In this document: one piece after another, positions 46,301 to 61,300 of the stretch
Layout: the number at the start of each line of letters is the position of its first letter
Position numbering within the stretch: position 1 is the stretch's first letter
Origin: Mimachlamys varia
Lineage: Eukaryota; Mollusca; Bivalvia; Pectinida; Pectinidae
Direction: 5' to 3'
DNA: 64,000 bases
Assembly: GCA_947623455.1 (NCBI GenBank)
Contig: OX392538.1
Coordinates: 5,456,001 to 5,520,000, forward strand
Notes under the pieces: model-generated
The model's database searches: none
The model's input: only the letters and a program-made list of their open reading frames with translations
Told to the model about the DNA's origin: nothing
Translations under genes and position numbers: made by a program

Positions 46301-49300
46301 TATTGAGAGAACCGTGAACTATAACAGAGATTGTGAGAACCGTGAACTATAACAGAGATTGTGAGAACCGTGAACTATAACAGAGATTGAGAGAACCGTG
46401 AACTATAACAGAGATTGTGAGAAACGTGAACTATAACAGATATTGAGAGAACCGTGAACTATAACAGATATTGTGAGAACCGTGAACTATAACAGAGATT
46501 GTGAGAAACGTGAACTATAACAGAGAATGTGAGAACCGTGAACTATAACAGAGATAGAGAGAACCGTGAACTATAACAGAGATTGTGAGAACCGTAAACT
46601 ATAACAGAGATTGTGAGAACCGTGAACTATAACAGAGATTGTGAGAACCGTGAACTATAACAGAGATTGTGAGAACCGTGAACTATAACAGAGATTGTGA
46701 GAAACGTGAACTATAACAGAGAATGTGAGAACCGTGAACTATAACAGAGATAGAGAGAACCGTGAACTATAACAGAGATTGTGAGAACCGTGAACTATAA
46801 CAGAGATTGTGAGAACCGTGAACTATAACAGAGAATGTGAGAACCGTTAACTGAAACAGAGATTGTGAGAACCGTGAACTATAACAGAGAATGTGAGAAC
46901 CGTTAACTGAAACAGAGATTGTGAGAACCGTGAACTATAACAGAGATTGAGAGAACCGTGAACTATAACAGAGATTATGAGAACTGTGAACTATAACAGA
47001 GATTGTGAAAACTGTGAACTATAACAGAGATTTTGAGAACCGTGAATTATACCAGATATTGTGAGAATCGTGAACTATAACAGAGTTTGTGAGAACAGTG
47101 AACTTTAACAGAATTTGTGAGAACCGTGAACTATAACATAGATTGTGAGAACCGTGAACGTTAACAAAATTTGTGAGAACCGTGAACTATAACAGAGATT
47201 GTGAGAACCGTGAACTATAACAGAGATTGTGAGAACCGTTAACTGAAACAGAGATTGTGAGAACCGTGAACTATAACAGAAATTGTGAGAACCGTGAACT
47301 ATAACAGATATTGCGAGAACCGTAAACTATAACAGAGATTGTGAGAACCGTTAACTGAAACAGAGTTTGTGAAAACCGTGAACTATAACAGAGATTGTGA
47401 GAACCGTGAACTATAACAGAGATTGTGAGAACCATGAACTATAACAGAGATTGTGAGAACCATGAACTATAACAGAGATTGTTAGAACCGTGAACTGAAA
47501 CAGAGATTGAGAGAACCGTTAACTATAACAGATATTGCGAGAACCGTAAACTATAACAGAGATTGTGAGAACCGTTAACTGAAACAGAGTTTGTGAGAAC
47601 CGTGAACTATAACAGAGATTGTGAGAACCGTGAACTATAACAGAGATTGTGAGAACCGTGAACTATAACAGAGATTGTGAGAACCGTGAACTATAAAAGA
47701 GATTGTGAGAACCGTGAACTATAACAGAGATTGTGAGAACCATGAACTATAACAGAGATTGTGAGAACTGTGAACTATAACTGAGATTGTGAGAACCGTG
47801 AACTATAACAGAGATTGTGAGAACCGTGAACTAAAACAGAGATTGTGAGAACCGTGAACTATAACAGAGATTGTGAGAACCATTAACTATAACAAAGATT
47901 GTGAGAACCGTGAACTATAACAGACATTGCGAGAACCGTGAACTATAACAGAGATTGTGAGTACCGTGAACTATAACAGAGATTGTGAGAACCGTGAACT
48001 GAAACAGAGATTGTGAGAACCGTGAACTATAACAGAGATTGTGAGAACCGTGAACTATAACAGAGATTGTGAGAACCGTGAACTATAACAGAGATTGTGA
48101 GTACCGTGAACTATACCAGAGATTGTGAGAACCGTGAACTATACCAGAGATTGTGAGAACCGTGAACTATAACAGAGATTGTGGGAACCGTGAACTATAA
48201 CAGAGATTGTGAGAACTGTGAACTGTAACTGAGATTGTGAGAACCGTGAACTATAACAGAGATTGTGAGAACCGTGAACTATAACAGAGTTTGTGAGAAC
48301 TGTGAACTGTAACAGAGATTGTGAGAACCGTGAACTATAACAGAGATTGTGAGAACCGTGAACTATAACAGAGATTGTGAGAACCGTGAACTATAACAGA
48401 GATTGTGAGAACCGTGAACTATAACAGAGATTGTGAGAACCGTGAACTATAACAGAGTTTGTGAGAACCGTGAACTATAACAGAGATTGTGAGAACCGTG
48501 AACTATAACAGAGATTGTGAGAACCGTGAACTATACCAGAGATTGAAAGAACCGTGAAATATAACAGAGATTGAGAGAACCGTGAACTGAAACAGAGATT
48601 GTGAGAACCGTGAACTATAACAGATATTATGAGAACCGTGAACTATAACAGAGATAGAGAGAACCGTGAACTATAACAGAGATTGTGAGAACCGTGAACT
48701 ATAACAGAGATTGTGAGAACTGTGAACTATAACAGAGATTGTGAGAACCGTTAACTATTACAGATATTGTGAGAACCGTGAACTATAACAGAGATTGTGA
48801 GAACCGTGAACTATAACAGAGATTGTGAGAACCGTGAACTATACCAGATATTGTGAGAACCGTTAACTATAACAGAGATTGTGAGAACCATGAACTATAA
48901 CAGAGATTGTGAGAACCGTGAACTATAACTGAGATTGTGAGAACCGTTAACTATAACAGAGATTGTGAGAACCGTGAACTATAACAGAGATTGTGAGAAC
49001 CGTGAACTATAACAGAGATTGTGAGAACCGTGAACTATAACAGAGATTGAGAGAACCGTGAACTATAACAGAGATTGTGAGAACCGTGAACTATACCAGA
49101 TATTGAGAGAACCGTGAACTATAACAGAGATTGTGAGAACCGTGAACTATAACAGAGATTGTGAGAACCGTGAACTATAACAGAGATTGAGAGAACCGTG
49201 AACTATAACAGAGATTGTGAGAACCGTGAACTATACCAGAGATTGTGAGAACCGTTAACTATAACAGAGATTGTGAGAACCGTGAACTATAACAGAGATT

Positions 49301-52300
49301 GTGAGAACCGTGAACTATAACAGAGATTGTGAGAACCGTTAACTATAACAGAGATTGTGAGAACCGTGAACTATAACAAAGATTGTGAGAACCGTGAACT
49401 ATAACAGAGATTGTGAGAACCGTGAACTATAACAGAGATTGTGAGAACCGTGAACTATAACAGAGATTGAGAGAACCGTGAACTATAACCGAGATTGTGA
49501 GAACCGTGAACTATACCAGATATTGAGAGAACCGTGAACTATAACAGAGATTGTGAGAACCGTGAACTATAACAGAGATTGTGAGAACCGTGAACTATAA
49601 CAGAGATTGAGAGAACCGTGAACTATAACAGAGATTGTGAGAAACGTGAACTATAACAGATATTGAGAGAACCGTGAACTATAACAGATATTGTGAGAAC
49701 CGTGAACTATAACAGAGATTGTGAGAAACGTGAACTATAACAGAGAATGTGAGAACCGTGAACTATAACAGAGATAGAGAGAACCGTGAACTATAACAGA
49801 GATTGTGAGAACCGTAAACTATAACAGAGATTGTGAGAACCGTGAACTATAACAGAGATTGTGAGAACCGTGAACTATAACAGAGATTGTGAGAACCGTG
49901 AACTATAACAGAGATTGTGAGAAACGTGAACTATAACAGAGAATGTGAGAACCGTGAACTATAACAGAGATAGAGAGAACCGTGAACTATAACAGAGATT
50001 GTGAGAACCGTGAACTATAACAGAGATTGTGAGAACCGTGAACTATAACAGAGAATGTGAGAACCGTTAACTAAAACAGAGATTGTGAGAACCGTGAACT
50101 ATAACAGAGAATGTGAGAACCGTTAACTGAAACAGAGACTGTGAGAACCGTGAACTATAACAGAGATTGAGAGAACCGTGAACTATAACAGAGATTATGA
50201 GAACTGTGAACTATAACAGAGATTGTGAAAACTGTGAACTATAACAGAGATTTTGAGAACCGTGAATTATACCAGATATTGTGAGAATCGTGAACTATAA
50301 CAGAGTTTGTGAGAACAGTGAACTTTAACAGAATTTGTGAGAACCGTGAACTATAACATAGATTGTGAGAACCGTGAACGTTAACAAAATTTGTGAGAAC
50401 CGTGAACTATAACAGAGATTGCAAGTACCGTTAACTATTATAGAGAATGTGAGAACCGTGAACTGGAACAGAGATTGTGAGAACCGTGAACTATAACAGA
50501 GATTGTGAGAACCGTGAACTATAACAGAGATTGTGAGAACCGTGAACTATAACAGAGATTGTGAGAACCGTGAACTATAACAGAGATTGTGAGAACCGTG
50601 AACTATAACAGAGATTGTGAGAACCGTGAACTATAACAGAGATTGTGAGAACCGTTAACTATACCAGAGATTGTGAAAACCGTGAACTATAACAGAGATT
50701 GTGATAACCGTGAACTATAATAGAGATTGAGAGAACCGTGAACTATAACAGAGATTGTGAGAACTGTGAACTTAACAGAGATTGTGAGAACTGTGAACTA
50801 TAACAGAGATTGTGAGAACTGTGAACTATAACAGAGATTGAGAGTACCGTGAACTATAACAGAGATTGTGAGAACCGTGAACTGGAACAGAGATTGTGAG
50901 AACCGTGAACTACAACAGAGATTGTGAGAGCCGTGAACTATAACAGAGATTGTGAGAACCGGGAACTATAATTAAGATTGTGAGAACCGTGAACTATAAC
51001 AGAGATTGTGAGAACCGTGAACTATAACAGAGATTGTGAGAACCGTGAACTATAACAGAGAATGTGAGAACCGTGAACTATACCAGATATTGTGAGAACC
51101 GTGAACTATAACAGAGATTGTGAGAACCGTTAACTATAACAGAGATTGTGAGAACCGTGAACTATAACAGAGATTGAGAGAACCGTGAACTATAACAGAG
51201 ATTGTGAGAACCGTGAACTATAACAGAGATTGTGAGAACCGGGAACTATAACAGAGATTGTGAGAACCGTGAACTATAACAGAGATTGAGAGAACCGCGA
51301 ACTATAACAGAGATTGTGAGAACCGTGAACTATAACAGAGATTGTGAGAACCGTTAACTTAAACAGAGATTGTGAGAACCGTGAACTATAACAGAGATTG
51401 TGAGAACCGTGAACTGAAACAGAGATTGAGAGAACCGTGAACTGAAACAGAGATTGAGAGAACCATGAACTATAACAGAGATTGTGAGAACCGTGAACTA
51501 TAACAGAGATTGTGAGAACCGTGAACTATAACAGAGATTGTGAGAACCGTGAACTATAACAGAGATTGTGAGAACCGTGAACTATAACAGAGATTGTGAG
51601 AACCGTGAACTATAACAGAGATTGTGAGAACCGTGAACTATAACAGAGATTGTGAGAACCGTTAACTATACCAGAGATTGTGAAAACCGTGAACTATAAC
51701 AGAGATTGTGATAACCGTGAACTATAATAGAGATTGAGAGAACCGTGAACTATAACAGAGATTGTGAGAACTGTGAACTTAACAGAGATTGTGAGAACTG
51801 TGAACTATAACAGAGATTGTGAGAACTGTGAACTATAACAGAGATTGAGAGTACCGTGAACTATAACAGAGATTGTGAGAACCGTGAACTGGAACAGAGA
51901 TTGTGAGAACCGTGAACTATAACAGAGATTGTGAGAGCCGTGAACTATAACAGAGATTGTGAGAACCGGGAACTATAATTAAGATTGTGAGAACCGTGAA
52001 CTATAACAGAGATTGTGAGAACCGTGAACTATAACAGAGATTGTGAGAACCGTGAACTATAACAGAGAATGTGAGAACCGTGAACTATACCAGATATTGT
52101 GAGAACCGTGAACTATAACAGAGATTGTGAGAACCGTTAACTATAACAGAGATTGTGAGAACCGTGAACTATAACAGAGATTGAGAGAACCGTGAACTAT
52201 AACAGAGATTGTGAGAACCGTGAACTATAACAGAGATTGTGAGAACCGGGAACTATAACAGAGATTGTGAGAACCGTGAACTATAACAGAGATTGAGAGA

Positions 52301-55300
52301 ACCGCGAACTATAACAGAGATTGTGAGAACCGTGAACTATAACAGAGATTGTGAGAACCGTTAACTGAAACAGAGATTGTGAGAACCGTGAACTATAACA
52401 GAGATTGTGAGAACCGTGAACTGAAACAGAGATTGAGAGAACCGTGAACTGAAACAGAGATTGAGAGAACCATGAACTATAACAGAGATTGTGAGAACCG
52501 TGAACTATAACAGAGATTGTGAGAACCGTGAACTATAACAGAGATTGTGAGAACCGTGAACTATAACAGAGATTGTGAGAACCGTTAACTGAAACAGAGA
52601 TTGTGAGAACCGTGAACTATAACAGAAATTGTGAGAACCGTTAACTATAACAGATATTGCGAGAACCGTAAACTATAACAGAGATTGTGAGAACCGTTAA
52701 CTGAAACAGAGTTTGTGAAAACCGTGAACTATAACAGAGATTGTGAGAACCGTGAACTATAACAGAGATTGTGAGAACCATGAACTATAACAGAGATTGT
52801 GAGAACCATGAACTATAACAGAGATTGTTAGAACCGTGAACTGAAACAGAGATTGAGAGAACCGTTAACTATAACAGATATTGCGAGAACCGTAAACTAT
52901 AACAGAGATTGTGAGAACCGTTAACTGAAACAGAGTTTGTGAGAACCGTGAACTATAACAGAGATTGTGAGAACCGTGAACTATAACAGAGATTGTGAGA
53001 ACCGTGAACTATAACAGAGATTGTGAGAACCGTGAACTATAACAGAGATTGTGAGAACCGTGAACTATAACAGAGATTGTGAGAACCATGAACTATAACA
53101 GATATTGTGAGAACCGTGAACTATAACAGAGATTGAGAGAACCGTGAACTATAACAGAGATTGTGAGAACCGTGAACTATACCAGAGATTGTGAGTACCG
53201 TGAACTATAACAGAGATTGAGAGAACCGTGAACTGAAACAGAGATTGTGAGAACCGTGAACTGAAACAGAGATGGAGAGAACCGTGAACTGAAACAGAGA
53301 TTGTGAGAACCGTGAACTGAAACAGAGATTGTGAGAACCGTGAACTATAACAGAGATTGTGAGAACCGTTAACTGAAACAGAGATTGTGAGAACCGTGAA
53401 CTGAAACAGAGATTGTGAGAACTGTGAACTGAAACAGAGATTGAGAGAACCGTGAACTATAACAGAGATTGTGAGAACCGTGAACTATAACAGAGATTGT
53501 GAGAACCTCGAACTATACCAGAGATTGAGAGAACCGTTAACTGAAACAGAGATTGCGAGAACCGTTAACTATACCAGAGATTGAGAGAACCGTGAACTAT
53601 AACAGATATTGTGAGAACCGTTAACTGAAACAGAGATTGTGAGAACCGTGAACTATACCAGAGATTGTGAGAACCGTGAACTATAACAGATATTGTGAGA
53701 ACCGTGAACTATACCAGAGATTGAGAGAACCGTGAACTATAACAGAGATTGTGAGAACCGTGAACTATAACAGAGATTGTGAGAACCGTGAACTATAACA
53801 TAGATTGTGAGAACCGTGAACTATTACAGAGATTGTGAGAACCGTGAACTATAACAGAGATTGTGAGAACCGTTAACTATAACAGAGATTGTGTGAACCG
53901 TGAACTATAACAGAGATTGAGAGAACCGTTAACTATAACAGATATTGTGAGAACCGTGAACTATAACAGATATTGCGAGAACCGTAAACTATAACAGAGA
54001 TTGTGAGAACCGTTAACTGAAACAGAGTTTGTGAGAACCGTGATCTATACCAGATATTGTGAGAACCGTGAACCATACCAGATATTGTGAGAACCGTGAA
54101 CTATAACAGAGATTGTGAGAACCGTGAACTATAACAGAGATTGTGAGAACCGTGAACTGGAACAGAGATTGTGAGAACCGTGAACTATAACAGAGATTGT
54201 GAGAAACGTGAACTATAACAGAGATTGTGAGAACCGGGAACTATAATAAAGATTGTGAGAACCGTGAACTATAACAGAGATTGTGAGAACCGTGAACTAT
54301 AACAGAGATTGTGAGAACCGTGAACTATAACAGAGATTGTGAGAACCGTGAACTATACCAGATATTGTGAGAACCGTGAACTATAACAGAGATTGTGAGA
54401 ACAGTGAACTATAACAGAGATTGTGAGAACCGTGAACTATAACAGAGATTGAGAGAACCGTGAACTATAACAGAGATTGTGAGAACCGTTAACTATACCA
54501 GATATTGTGAGAACCGTGATCTATAACAGAGATTGTGAGAACCGTGAACTATAACAGAGATTGTGAGAACCGTGAACTATAACAGAGATTGTGAGAACCG
54601 TGAACTATAACAGAGATTGTGAGAACCGTGAACTGTTACAGAGATTGTGAGAACCGTGAACTATAACAGATATTGCGAGAACCGTAAACTATAACAGATA
54701 TTGTGAGAACCGTTAACTATAACAGAGATTGTGAGAACCGTGAACTATAACAGAGATTGTGAGAACCGTTAACTATAACAGATATTGCGAGAACCGTAAA
54801 CTATAACAGAGATTGTGAGAACCGTGAACTATAACAGAGATTGAGAGAACCGTTAACTATAACAGAGATTGTGAGAACCGTGAACTATAACAGAGATTGA
54901 GAGAACCGTTAACTATAACAGATATTGTGAGAACCGTGAACTATAACAGAGATTGTGAGAACCGTGAACTATAACAGAGATTGTGAGAACCGTTAACTAT
55001 AACAGAGATTGTGAGAACCGTGAACTATAACAGAGATTGAGAGAACCGTTAACTGTAACAGATATTGTGAGAACCGTGAACTATAACAGAGATTGCGAGA
55101 ACCGTAAACTATAACAGAGATTGTGAGAACCGTGAACTATAACAGAGATTGTGAGAACCGTGAACTATAACAGAGATTGTGAGAACCGTGAACTATAACA
55201 GATATTGCGAGAACCGTAAACTATAACAGAGATTGTGAGAACCGTGAACTATAACAGAGATTGAGAGAACCGTTAACTATAACAGAGATTGTGAGAACCG

Positions 55301-58300
55301 TGAACTATAACAGAGATTGAGAGAACCGTTAACTATAACAGATATTGTGAGAACCGTGAACTATAACAGAGATTGTGAGAACCGTGAACTATAACAGAGA
55401 TTGTGAGAACCGTTAACTATAACAGAGATTGTGAGAACCGTGAACTATAACAGAGATTGAGAGAACCGTGAACTATACTAGATATTGTGAGAACCGTGAA
55501 CTATAACAGATATTGTGAGAACCGTGAACTATAACAGAGATTGTGAGAACCGTGAACTATAACAGAGATTGTGAGAACCGTTAACTATAACAGAGATTGC
55601 GAGAACCGTAAACTATAACAGAGATTGTGAGAACCGTGAACTATAACAGAGATTTTGAGAACCGTGAACTATAACAGAGATTGAGAGAACCGTTAACTAT
55701 AACAGATATTGTGAGAACCGTGAACTATAACAGAGATTGTGAGAACCGTGAACTATAACAGAGATTGTGAGAACCGTTAACTATAACAGATATTGTGAGA
55801 ACCGTGAACTATAACAGAGATTGTGAGAACCGTGAACTATAACAGAGATTGTGAGAACCGTGAACTATAACAGAGATTGTGGGAACCGTGAACTATAACA
55901 GAGATTGTGAGAACCGTGAACTATAACAGAATGTGTGAGAACCGTGAACTATAACAGAGATTGTGAGAACCATGAACTATAACAGAGATTGTGAGAACCA
56001 TGAACTATAACAGAGATTGTGAGAACCGTTAACTATAACAGATATTGTGAGAACCGTGAACTATAACAGAGATTGTGAGAACCGTGAACTATAACAGAGA
56101 TTGTGAGAACCGTAAACTATAACAGAGATTGTGAGAACCGTGAACTATAACAGATATTGCGAGAACCGTAAACTATAACAGAGATTGTGAGAACCGTGAA
56201 CTGGAACAGAGATTGTGAGAACCGTGAACTATAACAGAGATTGTGAGAACCGTAAACTATAACAGAGATTGTGAGAACCGTGAACTGGAACAGAGATTGT
56301 GAGAACCGTAAACTATAACAGAGATTGTGAGAACCGTGAACTGGAACAGAGATTGTGAGAACCGTGAACTATAACAGAGATTGTGAGAACCGTGAACTAT
56401 AACAGAGATTGTGAGAACCGGGAACTATAATAAAGATTGTGAGAACCGTGAACTATAACAGATATTGTGAGAACCGTGAACTATACTAGATATTGTGAGA
56501 ACCGTGAACTATAACAGAGATTGTGAGAACCGTAAACTATACCAGATATTGTGAGAACCGTGAACTATAACAGAGATTGTGAGAACCGTGAACTATACCA
56601 GATTTTGCGAGAACCGTGAACTATAACAGAGATTGTGAGAACCGTTAACTGAAACAGAGATTGTTAGAACCGTGAACTATAACAGAGATTGTGAGAACCG
56701 TGAACTGAAACAGAGATTGAGAGAACCGTGAACTGAAACAGAGATTGAGAGAACCATGAACTATAACAGAGATTGTGAGAACCGTGAACTATAACAGAGA
56801 TTGTGAGAACCGTGAACTATAACAGAGATTGTGAGAACCATGAACTATAACAGAGATTGTGAGAACCGTGAACTGAAACAGAGATTGAGAGAACCGTTAA
56901 CTATAACAGATATTGCGAGAACCGTAAACTATAACAGAGATTGTGAGAACCGTTAACTGAAACAGAGTTTGTGAAAACCGTGAACTATAACAGAGATTGT
57001 GAGAACCGTGAACTATAACAGAGATTGTGAGAACCGTGAACTATAACAGAGATTGTGAGAACCATGAACTATAACAGAGATTGAGAGAACCGTGAACTAT
57101 AACAGAGATTGAGAGAACCATTAACTATAACAGAGATTGAGAGAACCATTAACTATAACAGAGATTGTGAGAACCGTGAACTGAAACAGAGATTGAGAGA
57201 ACCGTTAACTATAACAGATATTGCGAGAACCGTAAACTATAACAGAGATTGTGAGAACCGTTAACTGAAACAGAGTTTGTGAAAACCGTGAACTATAACA
57301 GAGATCGTGAAAACCGTGAACTATAACAGAGATTGTGAGAACCGTGAACTATAACAGAGATTGTGAGAACCGTGAACTATAACAGAGATTGTGAGAACTG
57401 TGAACTATAACAGAGATTGAGAGAACCGTGAACTATAACAGAGATTGTGAGAACCATTAACTATAACAGAGTTTGTGAAAACCGTGAACTATAACAGAGA
57501 TTGAGAGAACCGTGAACTATACCAGAGATTGAGAGAACCGTGAACTATAACAGAGATTGTGAGAACTGTGAACTATAACAGAGATTGTGAGAACCGTGAA
57601 CTATACCAGAGATTGAGAGAACCGTTAACTGAAACAGAGATTGCGAGAACCGTGAACTATACCAGAGATTGAGAGAACCGTTAACTGAAACAGAGATTGC
57701 GAGAACCGTGAACTATAACAGAGATTGAGAGAACCGTGAACTATAACAGAGATTGTGAGAACCGTGAACTATAACAGAGATTGTGAGAACCGTGAACTAT
57801 ACCAGAGATTGAGAGAACCGTTAACTGAAACAGAGATTGCGAGAACCGTGAACTATAACAGAGATTGAGAGAACCGTTAACTGAAACAGAGAAGGAGAGA
57901 ACCGTGAACTGAAACAGAGATGGAGAGAACCGTGAACTGAAACAGAGATTGTGAGAACCGTGAACTGAAACAGAGATTGTGAGAACCGTGAACTATAACA
58001 GAGATTGTGAGAACCGTTAACTGAAACAGAGATTGTGAGAACCGTGAACTGAAACAGAGATTGTGAGAACCGTGAACTGAAACAGAGATTGAGAGAACCG
58101 TGAACTATAACAGAGATTGTGAGAACCGTGAACTATAACAGAGTTTGTGAGAACCGTGAACTATAACAGAGATTGTGAGAACCGTGAACTATACCAGAGA
58201 TTGAGAGAACCGTTAACTGAAACAGAGATTGCGAGAACCGTGAACTATAACAGAGATTGAGAGAACCGTTAACTGAAACAGAGATTGCGAGAACCGTGAA

Positions 58301-61300
58301 CTATTACAGAGTTTGTGAGAACCGTAAACTATAACAGAGATTGTGAGAACCGTTAACTGAAACAGAGATTGTGAGAACCGTGAACTATAACAGAGATTGT
58401 GAGAACCGTTAACTGAAACAGAGTTTGTGAGAACCGTGAACTATAACAGAGATTGTGAGAACCGTGAACTATACCAGAGATTGTGAGAACCATGAAATAT
58501 AACAGAGATTGTGAGAACCGTGAACTGAAACAGAGATTGAGAGAACCGTTAACTATAACAGATATTGCGAGAACCGTAAACTATAACAGAGATTGTGAGA
58601 ACCGTTAACTGAAACAGATATTGTGAGAACCGTGAACTATAACAGAGATTGTGAGAACCGTGAACTATAACAGAGATTGTGAGAACCGTGAACTATAACA
58701 GAGATTGTGAGAACCGTGAACTATACCAGAGATTGAGAGAACCGTGAACTATAACAGATATTGTGAGAACCGTTAACTGAAACAGAGATTGTGAGAACCG
58801 TGAACTATAACAGATATTGTGAGAACCGTGAACTATAACAGATATTGTGAGAACCGTTAACTATAACAGAGATTGTGAGAACCGTTAACTGAAACAGAGA
58901 TTGTGAGAACCGTGAACTATACCAGAGATTGTGAGAACCGTGAACTATAACAGATATTGTGAGAACCGTGAACTATACCAGAGATTGAGAGAACCGTGAA
59001 CTATAACAGAGATTGTGAGAACCGTGAACTATAACAGAGATTGTGAGAACCGTGAACTATAACAGAGATTGTGAGAACCGTGAACTATTACAGAGATTGT
59101 GAGAACCGTGAACTATAACAGAGATTGTGAGAACCGTGAACTATAACAGAGATTGAGAGAACCGTTAACTATAACAGAGATTGTGAGAACCGTTAACTAT
59201 AACAGAGATTGTGAGAACCGTGAACTATAACAGAGATTGTGAGAACCGTGAACTATAACGGATTGAGAGAACCGTGAACTATAACAGAGATTGTGAGAAC
59301 CGTGAACTATAACAGAGATTGTGAGAACCGTGAACTATAACAGAGATTGTGAGAACCGTGAACTATTACAGAGATTGTGAGAACCGTGAACTATAACAGA
59401 GATTGTGAGAACCGTGAACTATAACAGAGATTGAGAGAACCGTGAACTATAACAGAGATTGTGAGAACCGTTAACTATAACAGAGATTGTGAGAACCGTG
59501 AACTATAACAGAGATTGTGAGAACCGTGAACTATAACAGAGATTGTGAGAACCGTGAACTATACCAGATTTTGCGAGAACCGTGAACTATAACAGAGATT
59601 GTGAGAACCGTTAACTGAAACAGAGATTGTGAGAACCGTGAACTATAACAGAGATTGTGAGAACCGTGAACTGAAACAGAGATTGAGAGAACCGTGAACT
59701 GAAACAGAGATTGAGAGAACCATGAACTATAACAGATATTGTGAGAACCGTGAACTATAACAGAGATTGTGAGAACCGTGAACTATAACAGAGATTGTGA
59801 GAACCGTGAACTATAACAGAGATTGTGAGAACCGTTAACTGAAACAGAGATTGTGAGAACCGTGAACTATAACAGAAATTGTGAGAACCGTTAACTATAA
59901 CAGATATTGCGAGAACCGTAAACTATAACAGAGATTGTGAGAACCGTTAACTGAAACAGAGTTTGTGAGAACCGTGAACTATAACAGAGATTGTGAGAAC
60001 CGTGAACTATAACAGAGATTGTGAGAACCATGAACTATAACAGAGATTGTGAGAACCATGAACTATAAAAGAGATTGTTAGAACCGTGAACTGAAACAGA
60101 GATTGAGAGAACCGTTAACTATAACAGATATTGCGAGAACCGTAAACTATAACAGAGATTGTGAGAACCGTTAACTGAAACAGAGTTTGTGAGAACCGTG
60201 AACTATAACAGAGATTGTGAGAACCGTGAACTATAACAGAGATTGTGAGAACCGTGAACTATAACAGAGATTGTGAGAACCGTGAACTATAACAGAGATT
60301 GTGAGAACCGTGAACTATAACAGAGATTGTGAGAACCATGAACTATAACAGAGATTGTGAGAACCGTGAACTATAACAGAGATTGAGAGAACCGTGAACT
60401 ATAACAGAGATTGTGAGAACCGTGAACTATACCAGAGATTGTGAGTACCGTGAACTATAACAGAGATTGAGAGAACCGTGAACTGAAACAGAGATTGTGA
60501 GAACCGTGAACTGAAACAGAGATGGAGAGAACCGTGAACTGAAACAGAGATTGTGAGAACCGTGAACTGAAACAGAGATTGTGAGAACCGTGAACTATAA
60601 CAGAGATTGTGAGAACCGTTAACTGAAACAGAGATTGTGAGAACCGTGAACTGAAACAGTGATTGTGAGAACCGTGAACTGAAACAGAGATTGAGAGAAC
60701 CGTGAACTATAACAGAGATTGTGAGAACCGTGAACTATAACAGAGATTGTGAGAACCGTGAACTATACCAGAGATTGAGAGAACCGTTAACTGAAACAGA
60801 GATTGCGAGAACCGTTAACTATACCAGAGATTGAGAGAACCGTGAACTATAACAGATATTGTGAGAACCGTTAACTGAAACAGAGATTGTGAGAACCGTG
60901 AACTATACCAGAGATTGTGAGAACCGTGAACTATAACAGATATTGTGAGAACCGTGAACTATACCAGAGATTGAGAGAACCGTGAACTATAACAGAGATT
61001 GTGAGAACCGTGAACTATAACAGAGATTGTGAGAACCGTGAACTATAACATAGATTGTGAGAACCGTGAACTATTACAGAGATTGTGAGAACCGTGAACT
61101 ATAACAGAGATTGTGAGAACCGTTAACTATAACAGAGATTGTGAGAACCGTGAACTATAACAGAGATTGAGAGAACCGTTAACTATAACAGATATTGTGA
61201 GAACCGTGAACTATAACAGATATTGCGAGAACCGTAAACTATAACAGAGATTATGAGAACCGTTAACTGAAACAGAGTTTGTGAGAACCGTGATCTATAC

